From CAMEON01 sp964463245 (lineage in GTDB: Bacteria > Bacillota > Clostridia > Oscillospirales > CAG-272): a stretch of 32,263 nucleotides of DNA. This document shows positions 8,378 to 17,338 of this stretch, one piece after another; positions within the stretch are counted from its first letter, which is position 1; the number at the start of each line of letters is the position of its first letter. Where the stretch lies: the NCBI GenBank assembly GCA_964463245.1, contig CAYXBU010000017.1, forward strand, positions 1 to 32,263, written 5' to 3'. A model generated the notes under the pieces. The model did no database searches. It worked only from the letters and a program-made list of their open reading frames with translations, and was not told where the DNA came from. The translations under genes and the position numbers were made by a program.

Positions 8378-11300
8378 GTGGGAAGAAATTGGACAGCGGC
8401 ACAGCTGGCCGCCATGAACACACGCGGCAGAACGCTCCTGATCTCTGCCGCCGCCGGGTCGGGCAAGACCGCGACCCTGACCGAGCGCATCATCCGCCGC
8501 CTTACCGACGAGAACCACCCCGGAGACATCTCGCGGATGCTCATCGTGACCTTTACCCGCGCCGCCGCCGCCGAGCTGCGGGAGCGCATATCGGCGGCAC
8601 TCAATGCCGCCATTGAGACGACCCCCGACAGCCGCCACCTGCAGGATCAGCTCCTGCGCCTGGGTGCGGCGCACATCTGCACCATCGATGCCTTTTGCAT
8701 GGAGCCGCTCAAGGCGCACTTTGCCGACCTCGGGCTCCCCGCCTCCTTCCGCATTGCCGACGAGACCGAACTGGAACCGCTCTGCGAGCAGGTCATGAAC
8801 GATCTGATCGACCGCTTCTATCGGGATTATGCGCCCTCCGCAGAAGAGGGGGACTCACTCTTTTCCATGCTGGAGCAGAACGATTTTGCTGATCTGTGCG
8901 ATGCACTGACCCCCGCCAATCAGGATCACCGCCTGTCCGCCACCCTGCGGGGGGTGTACATGGGGCTTCTCAACTACCCCGAGGGGCTGGAACGGCTACG
9001 CACGGATGCCGAGTCCCTGCAGAGGGAGAGCGACTGCGACTTCCTCGCCACCCGTACCGGCTCTGCCCTGCGGGCATATGTAGAGGAGTTTTGCCGCTCG
9101 GCGACCGCCTTCTACACCGAGGCCTTGGAGACACTGGCCACCGAGGAAAAAGCCCTGCAGAAGTGGGGGGAGACTTACACCTATGAGGCGGATTTCATCC
9201 GCCGACTTGCGGCCGCCGAGGGCTACGCGGCGGTGCGAGACTGCCTGCGATCCTTTGATACCCCTCGCCTGGGTACGATCCGGGGACAATCCCCCGAGCT
9301 GAAGGCACTCAAGGCACGGCGGGAGACCTATAAGGATACCATCGAGAAGATGCAGGAGCGGTTCTTCCTGATATCCGCCGAGGATGTGGCTGTGGATATG
9401 CGGCGGATGGCGCGGATGTGCGAGGTGCTGTACGAGTTGCTCTCGGCCTACGACCGCGAGGTCACCTCCGAGAAATGCCGCCGTGGCATCTGCGACTTTA
9501 CCGACAATCGGCGCAACCTGCTCAAACTGCTTCAAAACCCGAACGGTACCCCCTCCCCGATCGCGCTGGAATACGCCGAGCGGTTCGACGAGGTCTACAT
9601 TGACGAGTATCAGGATGTGGATGCGGTGCAGGACACCATATTCCGCCTGATCGGCGGGAATCACCGCTTCATGGTCGGGGACATCAAGCAGAGCATCTAC
9701 ACCTTTCGCGGTGCTGACCCCTCCGTGTTTGCGGGGTACCGCCGCAGGCTTCCCCCGCTGGGAAGCGAGAGCACCGACTCCCGGCCTTCGGCGGGCAACA
9801 GCATCTTCATGTCCGAGAACTTCCGCTGTGATGAGCCTGTCATCCGCGTGACCAACGGCATCTGCGGGCATCTGTTCCGCGCCTGCCCCGACAGCATCGG
9901 CTACACGGCGGCGGATGACCTCGGTTTTGCCAAGCTCCTGCCGGAAGGGTATGCCCCCCCGCGTGTGCAGATCGATGTGCTATACAAGGAGAAGAGCCGC
10001 GCCCGCGCCGAGGGGGACGAGGAGACCGTCAAGCAGCCTGAGTTCGTCCATATCGCCAACTGCATTGCAGGGCTGTTGCGGGAGGGTGTCCTCAAGGCTG
10101 ACGGCACTCCCATCCGACCCGAGGACATTGCCATCCTGATGCGCTCCAAGACCCACTTCCGCGAGTTGACTTCCGCGCTGGCCGCCGCCGGCATCCCGGT
10201 GGGCTGTCACGAGCTGGAGGAGGTCGATGCGGGAAGAGACCTTTTGCACGGAGCGGACATGACCTATTTGGTAGACTTACTTCGTGTGTTGGATGACCCC
10301 GATCGGGACACCTCCCTCGCCGAGGTGCTCCGCGCCCCCTTCCCCGGCTTTACGCTGGAGGAGCTGATCACGGCAAGACAAGCCGGGGATGGCTCACTTT
10401 ACGCGGGTCTGTGCGCTCTGGCAGATCGTACGGACTCGGCGCAGGGGGAGGTCGCCGCGTACAAAGCCGCCGATTTCCTGCGGTGGCTGGAGGGCTACCG
10501 CGCCCTGTGCACCACCCTCACGGCCGAGGGCATCCTGCGGCTTCTGCGCCAGGACGAGCGCGTATCGGCGCGCACGGGGCAGGCATTCCTGTTCCTGTAT
10601 GACACAGCTCGAACCGTGCGCACGGGGTCCTTTGTGGGGGTGTACGACTTCCTGCAATATGTCGAGAAACGGCTGAAAAGCAACACGGCAACCCCCGCCG
10701 AGCAGGGGGATCGCCGCACGGGCTCGGTCTCGGTCATGTCCATCCATAAGTCAAAGGGACTGGAATTCCCGGTGGTGTTCGTGGCGCAATGCGGGGCAAC
10801 CGAGGGCGGTCACCGCCTCCCGGACATGGTCTTCTCGCCCGATTGTGGCTTGGGCATGAAGCTGTTCTGTCGCGCCGAGCACCGCAAGTACACCACCACA
10901 CCCTACCGTGCCGTCTCACTGGCCATCTCGCGGCAGGAGCGGGAGGATGCCATTCGGGTGCTGTATGTGGCCATGACCCGTGCGCGGGAACGGCTCTACC
11001 TGGTCGGCACCGGGGGGGAGGAGCTGCCGCCGCCGTTCCCGGTCGGGGATCGCTTTGCGACCCTGTCTGCTACCTGCTTTCTGGATTGGATCTGCGCGGC
11101 ATATGCCGCACACCCGGAGCTGTCCGCCTACGCCGACCTTCATCAAATACCCGTCTCCGCCATCCGCCCCTGTGATCCGCTCCCGCGCCGCGCCGAACAG
11201 ACCGCCGCGCCCGACGAGAAGACCATCGCCACGCGGGATTACTACCGCCGACTGGCGGCAGAGGTGGCGACTCCGAGCGCGACCGAGGCTCTGCTCCGCA

Positions 11301-12094
11301 GTCTGCCCACCAAAGTGCCCGCCTCCCGCATGGTCGAGGACATGGTGGATCGTTGCGTGTACCTCTCCTCGGATATGCCACTGGGCGACGAGGACAAGCT
11401 GCCGGAGTCCGAGCGCGGTCTGGGCGGGTGTGACCCACGCACGTCGGACGCCATTCGGGAATCCATCCGTCTGCTCCACGCGGCGGGGGAGGACGAGCTG
11501 GAGCTTCTGCTGGCCGAGAACCGCAAGCCCACCGCCGCCGAACGCGGCACGGCGGCACACCTCTTCCTGCAATTCTGCCACTATGACCGTGTCCTGCGGG
11601 ATGGGGTGGAGGCCGAGATAACGCGGCTCCTGGCGGACGGCTTCCTGAATCGACGCACCGCCGCCATTCTGGATCGAGCTTGTCTCAAGGCCTTCTTTAA
11701 GAGCCGGCTCTTTACCGAGATGCAGACCGCCACCGCCGTCCGAAGGGAGTTCCGCTTTGCCCGCTTTGTCCCCATGGCCTCCCTGACCAAGAATCCTGCT
11801 CTCCGAGAGGCTCTGCAGGAGCGCACCCTCTACGTCCAAGGCTCCATCGACCTGCTCTGCGAGTATCCCGACGGGCGGATCACCGTGACCGACTACAAGA
11901 CCGATCGAGTCAGCCGAGCCGAGCGGGAGGATCCATCCCTGCTTGCAACACGGCTGGGAGAGCTGTACGGCTCCCAGTTAAGACAATACGCCGCCGCCGT
12001 CCGCGAGATATACGGCCGCGAGCCGGATGCCCTGTACATCTACTCCCTCCCCCTGGGCGAGGCGATCCCCATATCCGTTCGCACGGAGGAATGA
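8378..12094 (+). CDS. addA: ATP-dependent helicase/nuclease subunit A (AddA/RexA)
   Basis: A 1238-residue UvrD/Rep-like superfamily 1 helicase fused to a RecB-type nuclease; with AddB it processes DNA breaks. Motif I is AAAGSGKT (residues 24-31), motif II is YIDEYQDVD, motif III is GDIKQSIYTFRGADP, and motif V is SIHKSKGLEFPVVF. The VLYVAMTRARERLYL stretch is motif VI. The C-terminal nuclease keeps GSIDLLCEY and VTDYKTD around residue 1172, so both activities look intact. I chose GTG 8378, which follows AAGGAGGG by seven bases, over GTG 8360, which directly abuts the addB stop and has no ribosome binding site. A hairpin at 12103-12136 ends the operon. Confidence 0.96.
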   Translation: MGRNWTAAQLAAMNTRGRTLLISAAAGSGKTATLTERIIRRLTDENHPGDISRMLIVTFTRAAAAELRERISAALNAAIETTPDSRHLQDQLLRLGAAHICTIDAFCMEPLKAHFADLGLPASFRIADETELEPLCEQVMNDLIDRFYRDYAPSAEEGDSLFSMLEQNDFADLCDALTPANQDHRLSATLRGVYMGLLNYPEGLERLRTDAESLQRESDCDFLATRTGSALRAYVEEFCRSATAFYTEALETLATEEKALQKWGETYTYEADFIRRLAAAEGYAAVRDCLRSFDTPRLGTIRGQSPELKALKARRETYKDTIEKMQERFFLISAEDVAVDMRRMARMCEVLYELLSAYDREVTSEKCRRGICDFTDNRRNLLKLLQNPNGTPSPIALEYAERFDEVYIDEYQDVDAVQDTIFRLIGGNHRFMVGDIKQSIYTFRGADPSVFAGYRRRLPPLGSESTDSRPSAGNSIFMSENFRCDEPVIRVTNGICGHLFRACPDSIGYTAADDLGFAKLLPEGYAPPRVQIDVLYKEKSRARAEGDEETVKQPEFVHIANCIAGLLREGVLKADGTPIRPEDIAILMRSKTHFRELTSALAAAGIPVGCHELEEVDAGRDLLHGADMTYLVDLLRVLDDPDRDTSLAEVLRAPFPGFTLEELITARQAGDGSLYAGLCALADRTDSAQGEVAAYKAADFLRWLEGYRALCTTLTAEGILRLLRQDERVSARTGQAFLFLYDTARTVRTGSFVGVYDFLQYVEKRLKSNTATPAEQGDRRTGSVSVMSIHKSKGLEFPVVFVAQCGATEGGHRLPDMVFSPDCGLGMKLFCRAEHRKYTTTPYRAVSLAISRQEREDAIRVLYVAMTRARERLYLVGTGGEELPPPFPVGDRFATLSATCFLDWICAAYAAHPELSAYADLHQIPVSAIRPCDPLPRRAEQTAAPDEKTIATRDYYRRLAAEVATPSATEALLRSLPTKVPASRMVEDMVDRCVYLSSDMPLGDEDKLPESERGLGGCDPRTSDAIRESIRLLHAAGEDELELLLAENRKPTAAERGTAAHLFLQFCHYDRVLRDGVEAEITRLLADGFLNRRTAAILDRACLKAFFKSRLFTEMQTATAVRREFRFARFVPMASLTKNPALREALQERTLYVQGSIDLLCEYPDGRITVTDYKTDRVSRAEREDPSLLATRLGELYGSQLRQYAAAVREIYGREPDALYIYSLPLGEAIPISVRTEE

Positions 12095-12102
12095 CACCAA
12101 AA

Positions 12103-12136
12103 AGGAACGGCAGGGCGCGTGTGCCTTGCCGTTCCT
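12103..12136. terminator. Convergent terminator between addA and the nitroreductase gene
   Basis: AGGAACGGCA (12103-12112) pairs with TGCCGTTCCT (12127-12136), and the stem extends inward through a G-U pair and GGC/GCC. An A run lies before it and a T-containing stretch after it. It can serve both convergent operons, since the nitroreductase gene ends at 12142. Confidence 0.8.
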
Positions 12137-12141
12137 CATGT

Positions 12142-12798
12142 TTATATGCAGGTGTGGCCAGAGATGACCTCGAAGTGGTACTTGGCGATACCCAAGTCGA
12201 TCCTTGCGTAAAAGCCTTTGCCTGTCTCGGCCTTGACCTGACCATCTGCGTAAGTAAAGCGGAATTTCTGTTGATTCATGGCGGTGGGTGCCAGCAGAGC
12301 CGCCTCCACGCCCTCGCGGAACCAGGTCGGTGTGTCCTTGCCGACATTGCTGACCTGAACGGCGGTTTTTCCCTTGTGCTCCACGCCCTCTGTGATGCCG
12401 TAGCCCAGCGAGATCACGACGGTCAGCTTCTCGCCCTTATCCACCGTAAATGCACCGGGTATCTTCTTGTAGGTCATGGCGACCCAGCAGGTGTTCAGCC
12501 CCAGCTGCTGTGCCTTAAGGACAATGCGCTCGCCGTAGTACCCGCAGGACTCGTCCAGCTGATCCCCCTTCTTACCGACCAGCGCGATATAATGCTTCAC
12601 ACCGCTAAACTTCCCGTAGTGCGCCATAAAGCTGTCAAAGGCTTTCGGCTCATTCGTGATCAGCTGGATATGCAGGCCGCTCTCGCGGTTGCAAGTCGTG
12701 ATCTCCTCCTGCAATGCCGCCAGGACATCCGCCTCGATTTCCTTGTCTGCATATTGGCGGACGCTATGCCGCCGCTCCATTGCTTCCTTGATCTCCAT
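12142..12798 (-). CDS. Nitroreductase-family FMN oxidoreductase
   Basis: A 218-residue protein of the nitroreductase superfamily, probably the TM1586-like single-chain subgroup. Visible features are the FMN-phosphate-binding RRHSVRQY near the N-terminus, a central CGYYGERIVLKAQQLGLNTCWV segment typical of the family, and TAMNQQKFRF in the second half. These enzymes use NAD(P)H to reduce nitro compounds, quinones or flavins; the natural substrate cannot be read from sequence. It is the second gene of an operon behind an ArsR-type repressor, with only 4 bp between them, so it is probably derepressed by whatever the ArsR protein senses. Confidence 0.85.
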   Translation of the reverse strand: MEIKEAMERRHSVRQYADKEIEADVLAALQEEITTCNRESGLHIQLITNEPKAFDSFMAHYGKFSGVKHYIALVGKKGDQLDESCGYYGERIVLKAQQLGLNTCWVAMTYKKIPGAFTVDKGEKLTVVISLGYGITEGVEHKGKTAVQVSNVGKDTPTWFREGVEAALLAPTAMNQQKFRFTYADGQVKAETGKGFYARIDLGIAKYHFEVISGHTCI

Positions 12799-12802
12799 AC
12801 AC

Positions 12803-13150
12803 TCATTCCTTTCCGTTTCTGTCGGGTAGATTTGCCATCATATTTCGGGCTTCCGACAGCATATCGATCAGATCCGTCATAGCCTCGCGGTCTGCATCAA
12901 AATAGTAGTAGTTGCGTGTCCCCTCTTGCCTGACCTTGACCAGCCCCGCCTCCTTCAATATCTTGAGGTGGTGGGACACGGCAGGACGGGAGAGGTGGGT
13001 CTGCTCGGTGATAGTGCCAACTCGCACGCCACCACACTCCCCCATGCACATCATGGTCAGGATCAGGTGCTGACGATTGGTGTCACCGAGGGCTGTGAGT
13101 ATCCTGCGGCAGGAATTGAATTTTTCCGCCAATGCTTGAACATCCTGCAT
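12803..13150 (-). CDS. ArsR-family winged-helix repressor
   Basis: A 115-residue DNA-binding protein. The winged helix is clear: the recognition region reads LSRPAVSHHLKILKEAGLVKVRQEGTRNYYY, in line with ArsR/SmtB repressors. A CMGECGG cysteine pair lies just before the HTH, close to where metal-binding ELCxC motifs sit in ArsR proteins but not identical, so metal, redox or organic ligand sensing are all possible. I start it at ATG 13150 behind GAAAGGGGAAT; a longer reading to 13228 would run through the promoter. It probably represses its own operon with the nitroreductase. Confidence 0.88.
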   Translation of the reverse strand: MQDVQALAEKFNSCRRILTALGDTNRQHLILTMMCMGECGGVRVGTITEQTHLSRPAVSHHLKILKEAGLVKVRQEGTRNYYYFDADREAMTDLIDMLSEARNMMANLPDRNGKE

Positions 13151-13181
13151 AGTATTCCCCTTTCGTTCATCGATTTGAACC

Positions 13182-13187
13182 ATTATA
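13182..13187 (-). promoter_or_regulatory. -10 box of the arsR-nitroreductase operon
   Basis: On the minus strand a perfect TATAAT lies about 32 bases before the arsR start codon. The -35 region 17 bp further out overlaps the palindrome at 13202-13213 and is poor, which is compatible with a regulated promoter. Confidence 0.6.
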
Positions 13188-13201
13188 GCATGTTTTTCGG
13201 G

Positions 13202-13213
13202 AATATGCATATT
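13202..13213. promoter_or_regulatory. Candidate ArsR operator (perfect 12-bp palindrome)
   Basis: AATATGCATATT is fully self-complementary and sits at the -35 position of the arsR promoter, in the 180-bp space between the divergent arsR and FAD-oxidoreductase genes. ArsR-family dimers bind short AT-rich inverted repeats at such positions. Operator function is inference. Confidence 0.5.
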
Positions 13214-13330
13214 GAGAAAGAAAATCAAGATGGTTTTTTAAAATAGGCAACTCCGACCCGCATACCGCCCGCATAAGCTGCCCATCCTTTGGAAAGAACA
13301 GTGGCATTTGGCCAAGCGGGAGGGGTAAGT

Positions 13331-14890
13331 ATGGCGAATATTGTCATCATCGGCGGCGGGGTCACGGGGCTGTCGGCCGGTATTCATCTGTTGGAGGCGG
13401 GAGAGCATCATCGGGTCACGATCTGCGAGGCTCATGCACGCCCCGGCGGCAATCTGACGGGCTGGGAACGCCACAGACACCGGATCGACAACTGCATTCA
13501 CTGGCTCAACGGTACCCATCCGTCCACGCCGCTCTATCGGGAGTGGGTCAGGTTGGGCGCACTGGGGGATGGGGTCGAGATACGGAAGCGCGACAGCCTG
13601 TACACCTGCCGCATCGGGCAGGACGAGCTGACACTTTGGCGGGATCAGGCGCGGGTCGCGCGGGAGATGCGTTGGTATGCACCACGAGACGAGCGGGAGA
13701 TAAATCGGCTGTTCCGTGCCGTGCGAGGCTTGCAGGGCATCTCCGGATTGGGCACGGGCGAAGGACGCAGAGTCACCGACATGGTCGATCTGCTCCGTTA
13801 TGCCCGCATGACAACGGGGGAGCTGGCCAACCGCTTTACCCACCCGCTAATCCGACAATTCCTGACCGCCGTATGTGGCCGCGAGTTTGCCGCCGTGGCG
13901 CAGCTGGAGATCATGGCGCAGTTCTGCGGCGGCAACGCCGACCTGCCTGCAGGCGGCTCGGCCGCCATGGCGGAACGCATCGCCGATACATTTCGCTCCT
14001 TGGGCGGCATCCTGCGACTCTCCACGCGGGTGGAGCGGGTGGAGTACGAGCGCCGGCGGGAGGGCTATGACCGCCACGCCCGCGCCGTATGTGCGCGGCA
14101 GGGAGAGCACACCCTGCATATCCCGGCGGATCTCGTCATCCTGACCTGCGATCCCGCCGTTGCCTGCCCACAGCTGTTGGGTGTCCCGCTCTCGCCAGAA
14201 TTGGCGCGACGGTACGCGGATGCGGCTACCGCAGGACACGGACGGCGGTTCTCGGCGGTACAGGCGGCCTTCTCCTGCCCGAGAAAGCGAGTCGGGTTTC
14301 AGGGCGATCTTATCCTCCCGCGCCCGCAGGGCTTCCCCTTCGTGGCAGAGGGCACTTCCCTGCTGTTGCGCGAGTTCTCCCACGAGCCACAGTTTGCCCC
14401 GCCCGACAGGACTGTGATCCAGATCATGGTCTTCTGCGATGAGCGAGAAGCCCGCCGCATCCTATCGCTCCAACCCGCCGCGTACAGGAGATTCAAGCTG
14501 GAATTTGCCGCCCTTTGCTCACCCATAGCGGAGGAGGTCTGCCCAAAGGTACGGGGCGCGGGGGATATACAGCTTTTGGATGTATGGACACCCGCGACCT
14601 ACCGCCACTTCACCGGGAGCGAGGTGGGTTCCTTCATGAGCTTTACCATGATGCCAAAGGATATGCTGCGGGACGGGCTTGTCGGACTCGGCGGGAAACT
14701 TGGACTCTGCCCCGCCCACGGGCGGATCCCCGGCCTTGACAATATCCTCCCGGCGGGGCAATGGCTCCACTCACCGGGTGGGTTGCCCATCGCCGCAGGG
14801 GAGGGGGCGCGGGTCGCCAAGGTCGCCATGCGGCTCCTGCGGAAGCGCGGTCGGATCCGCGTGGAGCCGGCGGGAGCGTGGCAGGGGTAG
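13331..14890 (+). CDS. Phytoene desaturase-like FAD-dependent oxidoreductase
   Basis: A 519-residue flavoprotein of the CrtI/phytoene dehydrogenase-related group (amine-oxidase-like fold). The N-terminal dinucleotide-binding motif is IVIIGGGVTGLSAG (residues 3-16), followed by the family motif ARPGGNLTGW. A C-terminal stretch, GRIPGLDNILPAGQW...PGGLPIAA, forms the second FAD contact. No carotenoid pathway genes are nearby, and such proteins in Clostridia are mostly uncharacterised; retinol-saturase-like or lipid-modifying roles are possible. The start at 13331 follows GGGAGGGG. It diverges from arsR across a shared regulatory region and ends at a terminator against the PII gene. Confidence 0.82.
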   Translation: MANIVIIGGGVTGLSAGIHLLEAGEHHRVTICEAHARPGGNLTGWERHRHRIDNCIHWLNGTHPSTPLYREWVRLGALGDGVEIRKRDSLYTCRIGQDELTLWRDQARVAREMRWYAPRDEREINRLFRAVRGLQGISGLGTGEGRRVTDMVDLLRYARMTTGELANRFTHPLIRQFLTAVCGREFAAVAQLEIMAQFCGGNADLPAGGSAAMAERIADTFRSLGGILRLSTRVERVEYERRREGYDRHARAVCARQGEHTLHIPADLVILTCDPAVACPQLLGVPLSPELARRYADAATAGHGRRFSAVQAAFSCPRKRVGFQGDLILPRPQGFPFVAEGTSLLLREFSHEPQFAPPDRTVIQIMVFCDEREARRILSLQPAAYRRFKLEFAALCSPIAEEVCPKVRGAGDIQLLDVWTPATYRHFTGSEVGSFMSFTMMPKDMLRDGLVGLGGKLGLCPAHGRIPGLDNILPAGQWLHSPGGLPIAAGEGARVAKVAMRLLRKRGRIRVEPAGAWQG

Positions 14891-14923
14891 GAAAAGGGGT
14901 CAGGCAATGCCCGACCCCTTTCC
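14890..14923. terminator. Convergent terminator between the FAD oxidoreductase and PII-like genes
   Basis: GGAAAAGGGGTC (14890-14901) pairs with GACCCCTTTCC (14913-14923), with GGCA/TGCC adding to the stem. A-rich and T-rich sides allow use in both directions. It spans the whole gap between the two convergent stop codons. Confidence 0.75.
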
Positions 14924-14930
14924 GCAAATG

Positions 14931-15263
14931 TTACGCCTCGGTCGGTGCCTTTCCGAAGCCCACGACCTCATCCACAGGCAGTGCGAAGGCAATGCCCTGA
15001 CCGGGGGTCTTGAGACCCGCCTTTTGGTAAATGGTGTGCAGAATGTCGTTGCGCAGGTCGCTCGGCACGATGATCATGACCAGCTCCTTCTCGGGCTGTA
15101 CCGTGATACCGAACATCTTCTCGGCATCTCCGTTAGCGGTGCCGCGCCCGTGCAGGACGGTGCCGCCGCGAGCACCCAGCTCCCGCGCCGCATCCATGAC
15201 CGTGTCCGCGTACCCCGCGTTGACGATGGCGTATATCATCTCATATTCAAACGAATGACTCAT
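14931..15263 (-). CDS. PII-like signalling protein (distal copy)
   Basis: A 110-residue ferredoxin-fold protein of the PII (GlnB) superfamily. The first strand, EMIYAIVNAGYADTVMDAARELGARGGTVLHGRG, matches the PII pattern of a sensor strand, helix and Gly-rich loop. Residues 46-75 are the second beta-alpha unit, and GQGIAFALPVDEVVGF near the C-terminus corresponds to the PII K-x-F-V region. There is no canonical long T-loop with a modifiable tyrosine, so this is a PII-like protein rather than GlnB/GlnK. It is the last gene of a train with a second PII-like gene and a DUF1538 membrane protein, which it probably regulates. AAGGAG precedes the start. Confidence 0.82.
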   Translation of the reverse strand: MSHSFEYEMIYAIVNAGYADTVMDAARELGARGGTVLHGRGTANGDAEKMFGITVQPEKELVMIIVPSDLRNDILHTIYQKAGLKTPGQGIAFALPVDEVVGFGKAPTEA

Positions 15264-15317
15264 AGCAATTCTCCTTACTTTCTTATCAAACTACCGATTT
15301 ATCGATATATTATGATA

Positions 15318-15734
15318 TTATGCCGTGATGTTCCCGAGGAAGCGGTAAATGGCGACCCCCACGGTTCCGGTCAGCGGAACCGTACAGGCAATGCCCTTCC
15401 CGTTCTTGATGGAGGCAAAGCGTTCCTCCAGCCCTTCCAGGGCGGCGTGTGCCTGATCCTCACGGATCACACTGTAGATCACGCACTTGGAGCTGTCCGA
15501 AAGTCCCAGCATCCGCAGAGTATCGCTGCTGGCGGTGCCCTCGGCGGCAAAGACCGTCTGGAAGTTCACTTGAAAGTTGGATTGAAGGTAGTCCATGTAG
15601 AATTCCGTCTTGGCGCGGTTGACTACCGTCACCAGTAGCTTGAGCTTCAGGGGAACCTCCCCGGCCGCAAGCGGGCTGCGCGGCGCAACCGGTTCCTCCG
15701 GCAGAGCGGCATCATGTTGCTTTTTCTTTTTCAT
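15318..15734 (-). CDS. PII-like signalling protein (proximal copy, with basic N-terminal tail)
   Basis: A 138-residue relative of the neighbouring PII-like protein. It has about 30 extra N-terminal residues starting with KKKKQ and rich in Pro/Ala, and then the fold begins at LKLLVTVVNRAKTEFYMDYL. The C-terminal NGKGIACTVPLTGTVG aligns with the GQGIAFALPVDEVVG segment of the other copy. It lies 15 bp after the DUF1538 gene. The two copies are clearly diverged in sequence, so a hetero-oligomer or two different signals are plausible; this is inference. An AT-rich 54-bp spacer separates it from the distal copy. Confidence 0.78.
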   Translation of the reverse strand: MKKKKQHDAALPEEPVAPRSPLAAGEVPLKLKLLVTVVNRAKTEFYMDYLQSNFQVNFQTVFAAEGTASSDTLRMLGLSDSSKCVIYSVIREDQAHAALEGLEERFASIKNGKGIACTVPLTGTVGVAIYRFLGNITA

Positions 15735-15749
15735 GCTCGGTTCCTCCCT

Positions 15750-17294
15750 TTACATAAAATCAATGATCTGCTCATCGTCGGCCTCCAAAATGCGCCGCAT
15801 GGCGATCTTGTTCCGCACATGGCGAGTCAAGACCGAGCGGAAGCCCAGGAGCTGGATGGTAATGAGCGGGGTCATGGCGACCATGGCCACCACGCCGAAG
15901 GCATCCCGCAGGATGCCACCCGCGCCCTGCAGGACGACGCAAGCACCCACTGCAAAGGGCAGGATGAAGCTGGAGGTCAGGGGGCCGCTCGCCACGCCGC
16001 CCGAGTCAAAGGCGATGGCGGTATAGAGTCCCGGAACAAAGAAGGAGAGTCCCAGAGAGATGAGGTAACCGGGGATGACATAGTAAAGGATGCTGAAATC
16101 AAAGATGATCCGCAGCATGGAGAGCCCGATGGAGATACCGACACCCAGACAAAGTGCGATCATCATGGAGGTCTTGCTGACGTGTCCTGCGGTGATGTCC
16201 TCGACCTGCTTGTTCAGGACGTGGACGGCAGGCTCTGCCAGCACCACGACTGCACCCATGATGAAGCTGATGACCACCAATGCGACGGGATGACTCTCGG
16301 CCAGCTCACTGCCAAGCTTATACCCGATGGGCATATAGCCGACCCCGACGACCGCCAAAAACAGAACCAGACCCGCAAAGGTATACAGGATGCCCACGCC
16401 GATCTGCCCTACCTTGCGGGCGGGCAACTTCAGAACCGTGAATTGCAGGATGAGGAAGAAGGCCACGATCAGCCCCAGAGCGAGCAGTACCTCCCCCGCC
16501 GTGTGCAGGAGAGAGCTCCCCAGCGCGGCACCGAAGTTGTCGGCAAGGTCATAGGAGGGGTCGATGTTGACCGCACTCCCGTCGGCAGTGATGCCCAGAA
16601 TGAGTACCGCCAGGATGGGGCCGATGGAGCAAAGTGCCACGAGGCCGAAGCTGTTCTCCCCCACGTCACGACCGCCCAGGGTCGCCGCGATACCCACGCC
16701 CAGTGCCATGATGAAGGGCACCGTGATGGGCCCCGTGGTCACGCCGCCCGAGTCAAACGCCATCGGGAGGAAGTCCACATTGCCGTTGATCACGACCAGT
16801 GCGGTCAGGGCAAACAGCATCATGTAAAAGAACATAAGCATGGAGGACAGCGGCTTGTGGAAGAGCATCTTCAAAACCGCCGTCAGCAGGAACAGTCCCA
16901 CGCCCACGCCGACCGTCACGATCAGAAGAGTGCCATCAATGATGCCCTCGACCTGCGAGGCCAGCACCGACAGGTCAGGCTCCGCGACCGTGATGAATAC
17001 TCCCATCAGGAAACAGACCGATATTAACAGGATGATCTTTCGGGAGCGGGTCAGACCGGCTCCGATGTGCTCCCCCATAGGGGTCATGGCCATGTCGGCA
17101 CCTAAGTTGAACAGGGTCATGCCGATGATGAGGATCACCGAGGAGATTAAGAATACGATCAGCTCATAGGAGGTCAGCTGTACCAGCGGTGTCAGGTACA
17201 GGATGCAAACCAGAACCACGATGGGCGCGACCGAGAGGACAGATTCCTTTAACTTTGTCAGAATGATCTTGTGCAGGGATTCTTTGGCTGGCAA
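15750..17294 (-). CDS. DUF1538 polytopic membrane protein, putative transporter
   Basis: A 514-residue integral membrane protein with about a dozen hydrophobic segments. It is built as two homologous halves, each carrying an AFDSGGV(A/T)(S/T)GP motif: MAFDSGGVTTGPITVPFIMALGVG in the first half and IAFDSGGVASGPLTSSFILPFAVG in the second. This internal duplication is the hallmark of DUF1538 proteins. From memory, a two-gene DUF1538 pair from a halophile has been reported as a monovalent cation/proton antiporter; here both units are fused. The start is TTG at 17294 after AAGGAGAT; no ATG fits. The two PII-like genes directly downstream suggest a PII-gated transporter. Confidence 0.85.
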   Translation of the reverse strand: MPAKESLHKIILTKLKESVLSVAPIVVLVCILYLTPLVQLTSYELIVFLISSVILIIGMTLFNLGADMAMTPMGEHIGAGLTRSRKIILLISVCFLMGVFITVAEPDLSVLASQVEGIIDGTLLIVTVGVGVGLFLLTAVLKMLFHKPLSSMLMFFYMMLFALTALVVINGNVDFLPMAFDSGGVTTGPITVPFIMALGVGIAATLGGRDVGENSFGLVALCSIGPILAVLILGITADGSAVNIDPSYDLADNFGAALGSSLLHTAGEVLLALGLIVAFFLILQFTVLKLPARKVGQIGVGILYTFAGLVLFLAVVGVGYMPIGYKLGSELAESHPVALVVISFIMGAVVVLAEPAVHVLNKQVEDITAGHVSKTSMMIALCLGVGISIGLSMLRIIFDFSILYYVIPGYLISLGLSFFVPGLYTAIAFDSGGVASGPLTSSFILPFAVGACVVLQGAGGILRDAFGVVAMVAMTPLITIQLLGFRSVLTRHVRNKIAMRRILEADDEQIIDFM

Positions 17295-17338
17295 AACGGT
17301 ATCTCCTTTTCTATGTATTTTGCGGAAAACGATGTCTG

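Noticed and set aside
6911..8719. 602-residue minus-strand open frame
   Set aside because: It is antisense to addB and the start of addA, both identified by catalytic motifs; it is low in hydrophobic-core pattern and resembles no family.
15714..17027. 437-residue plus-strand open frame rich in Asp, His and Gln
   Set aside because: This composition is what antisense of a hydrophobic membrane protein gives; the DUF1538 gene on the other strand is real.
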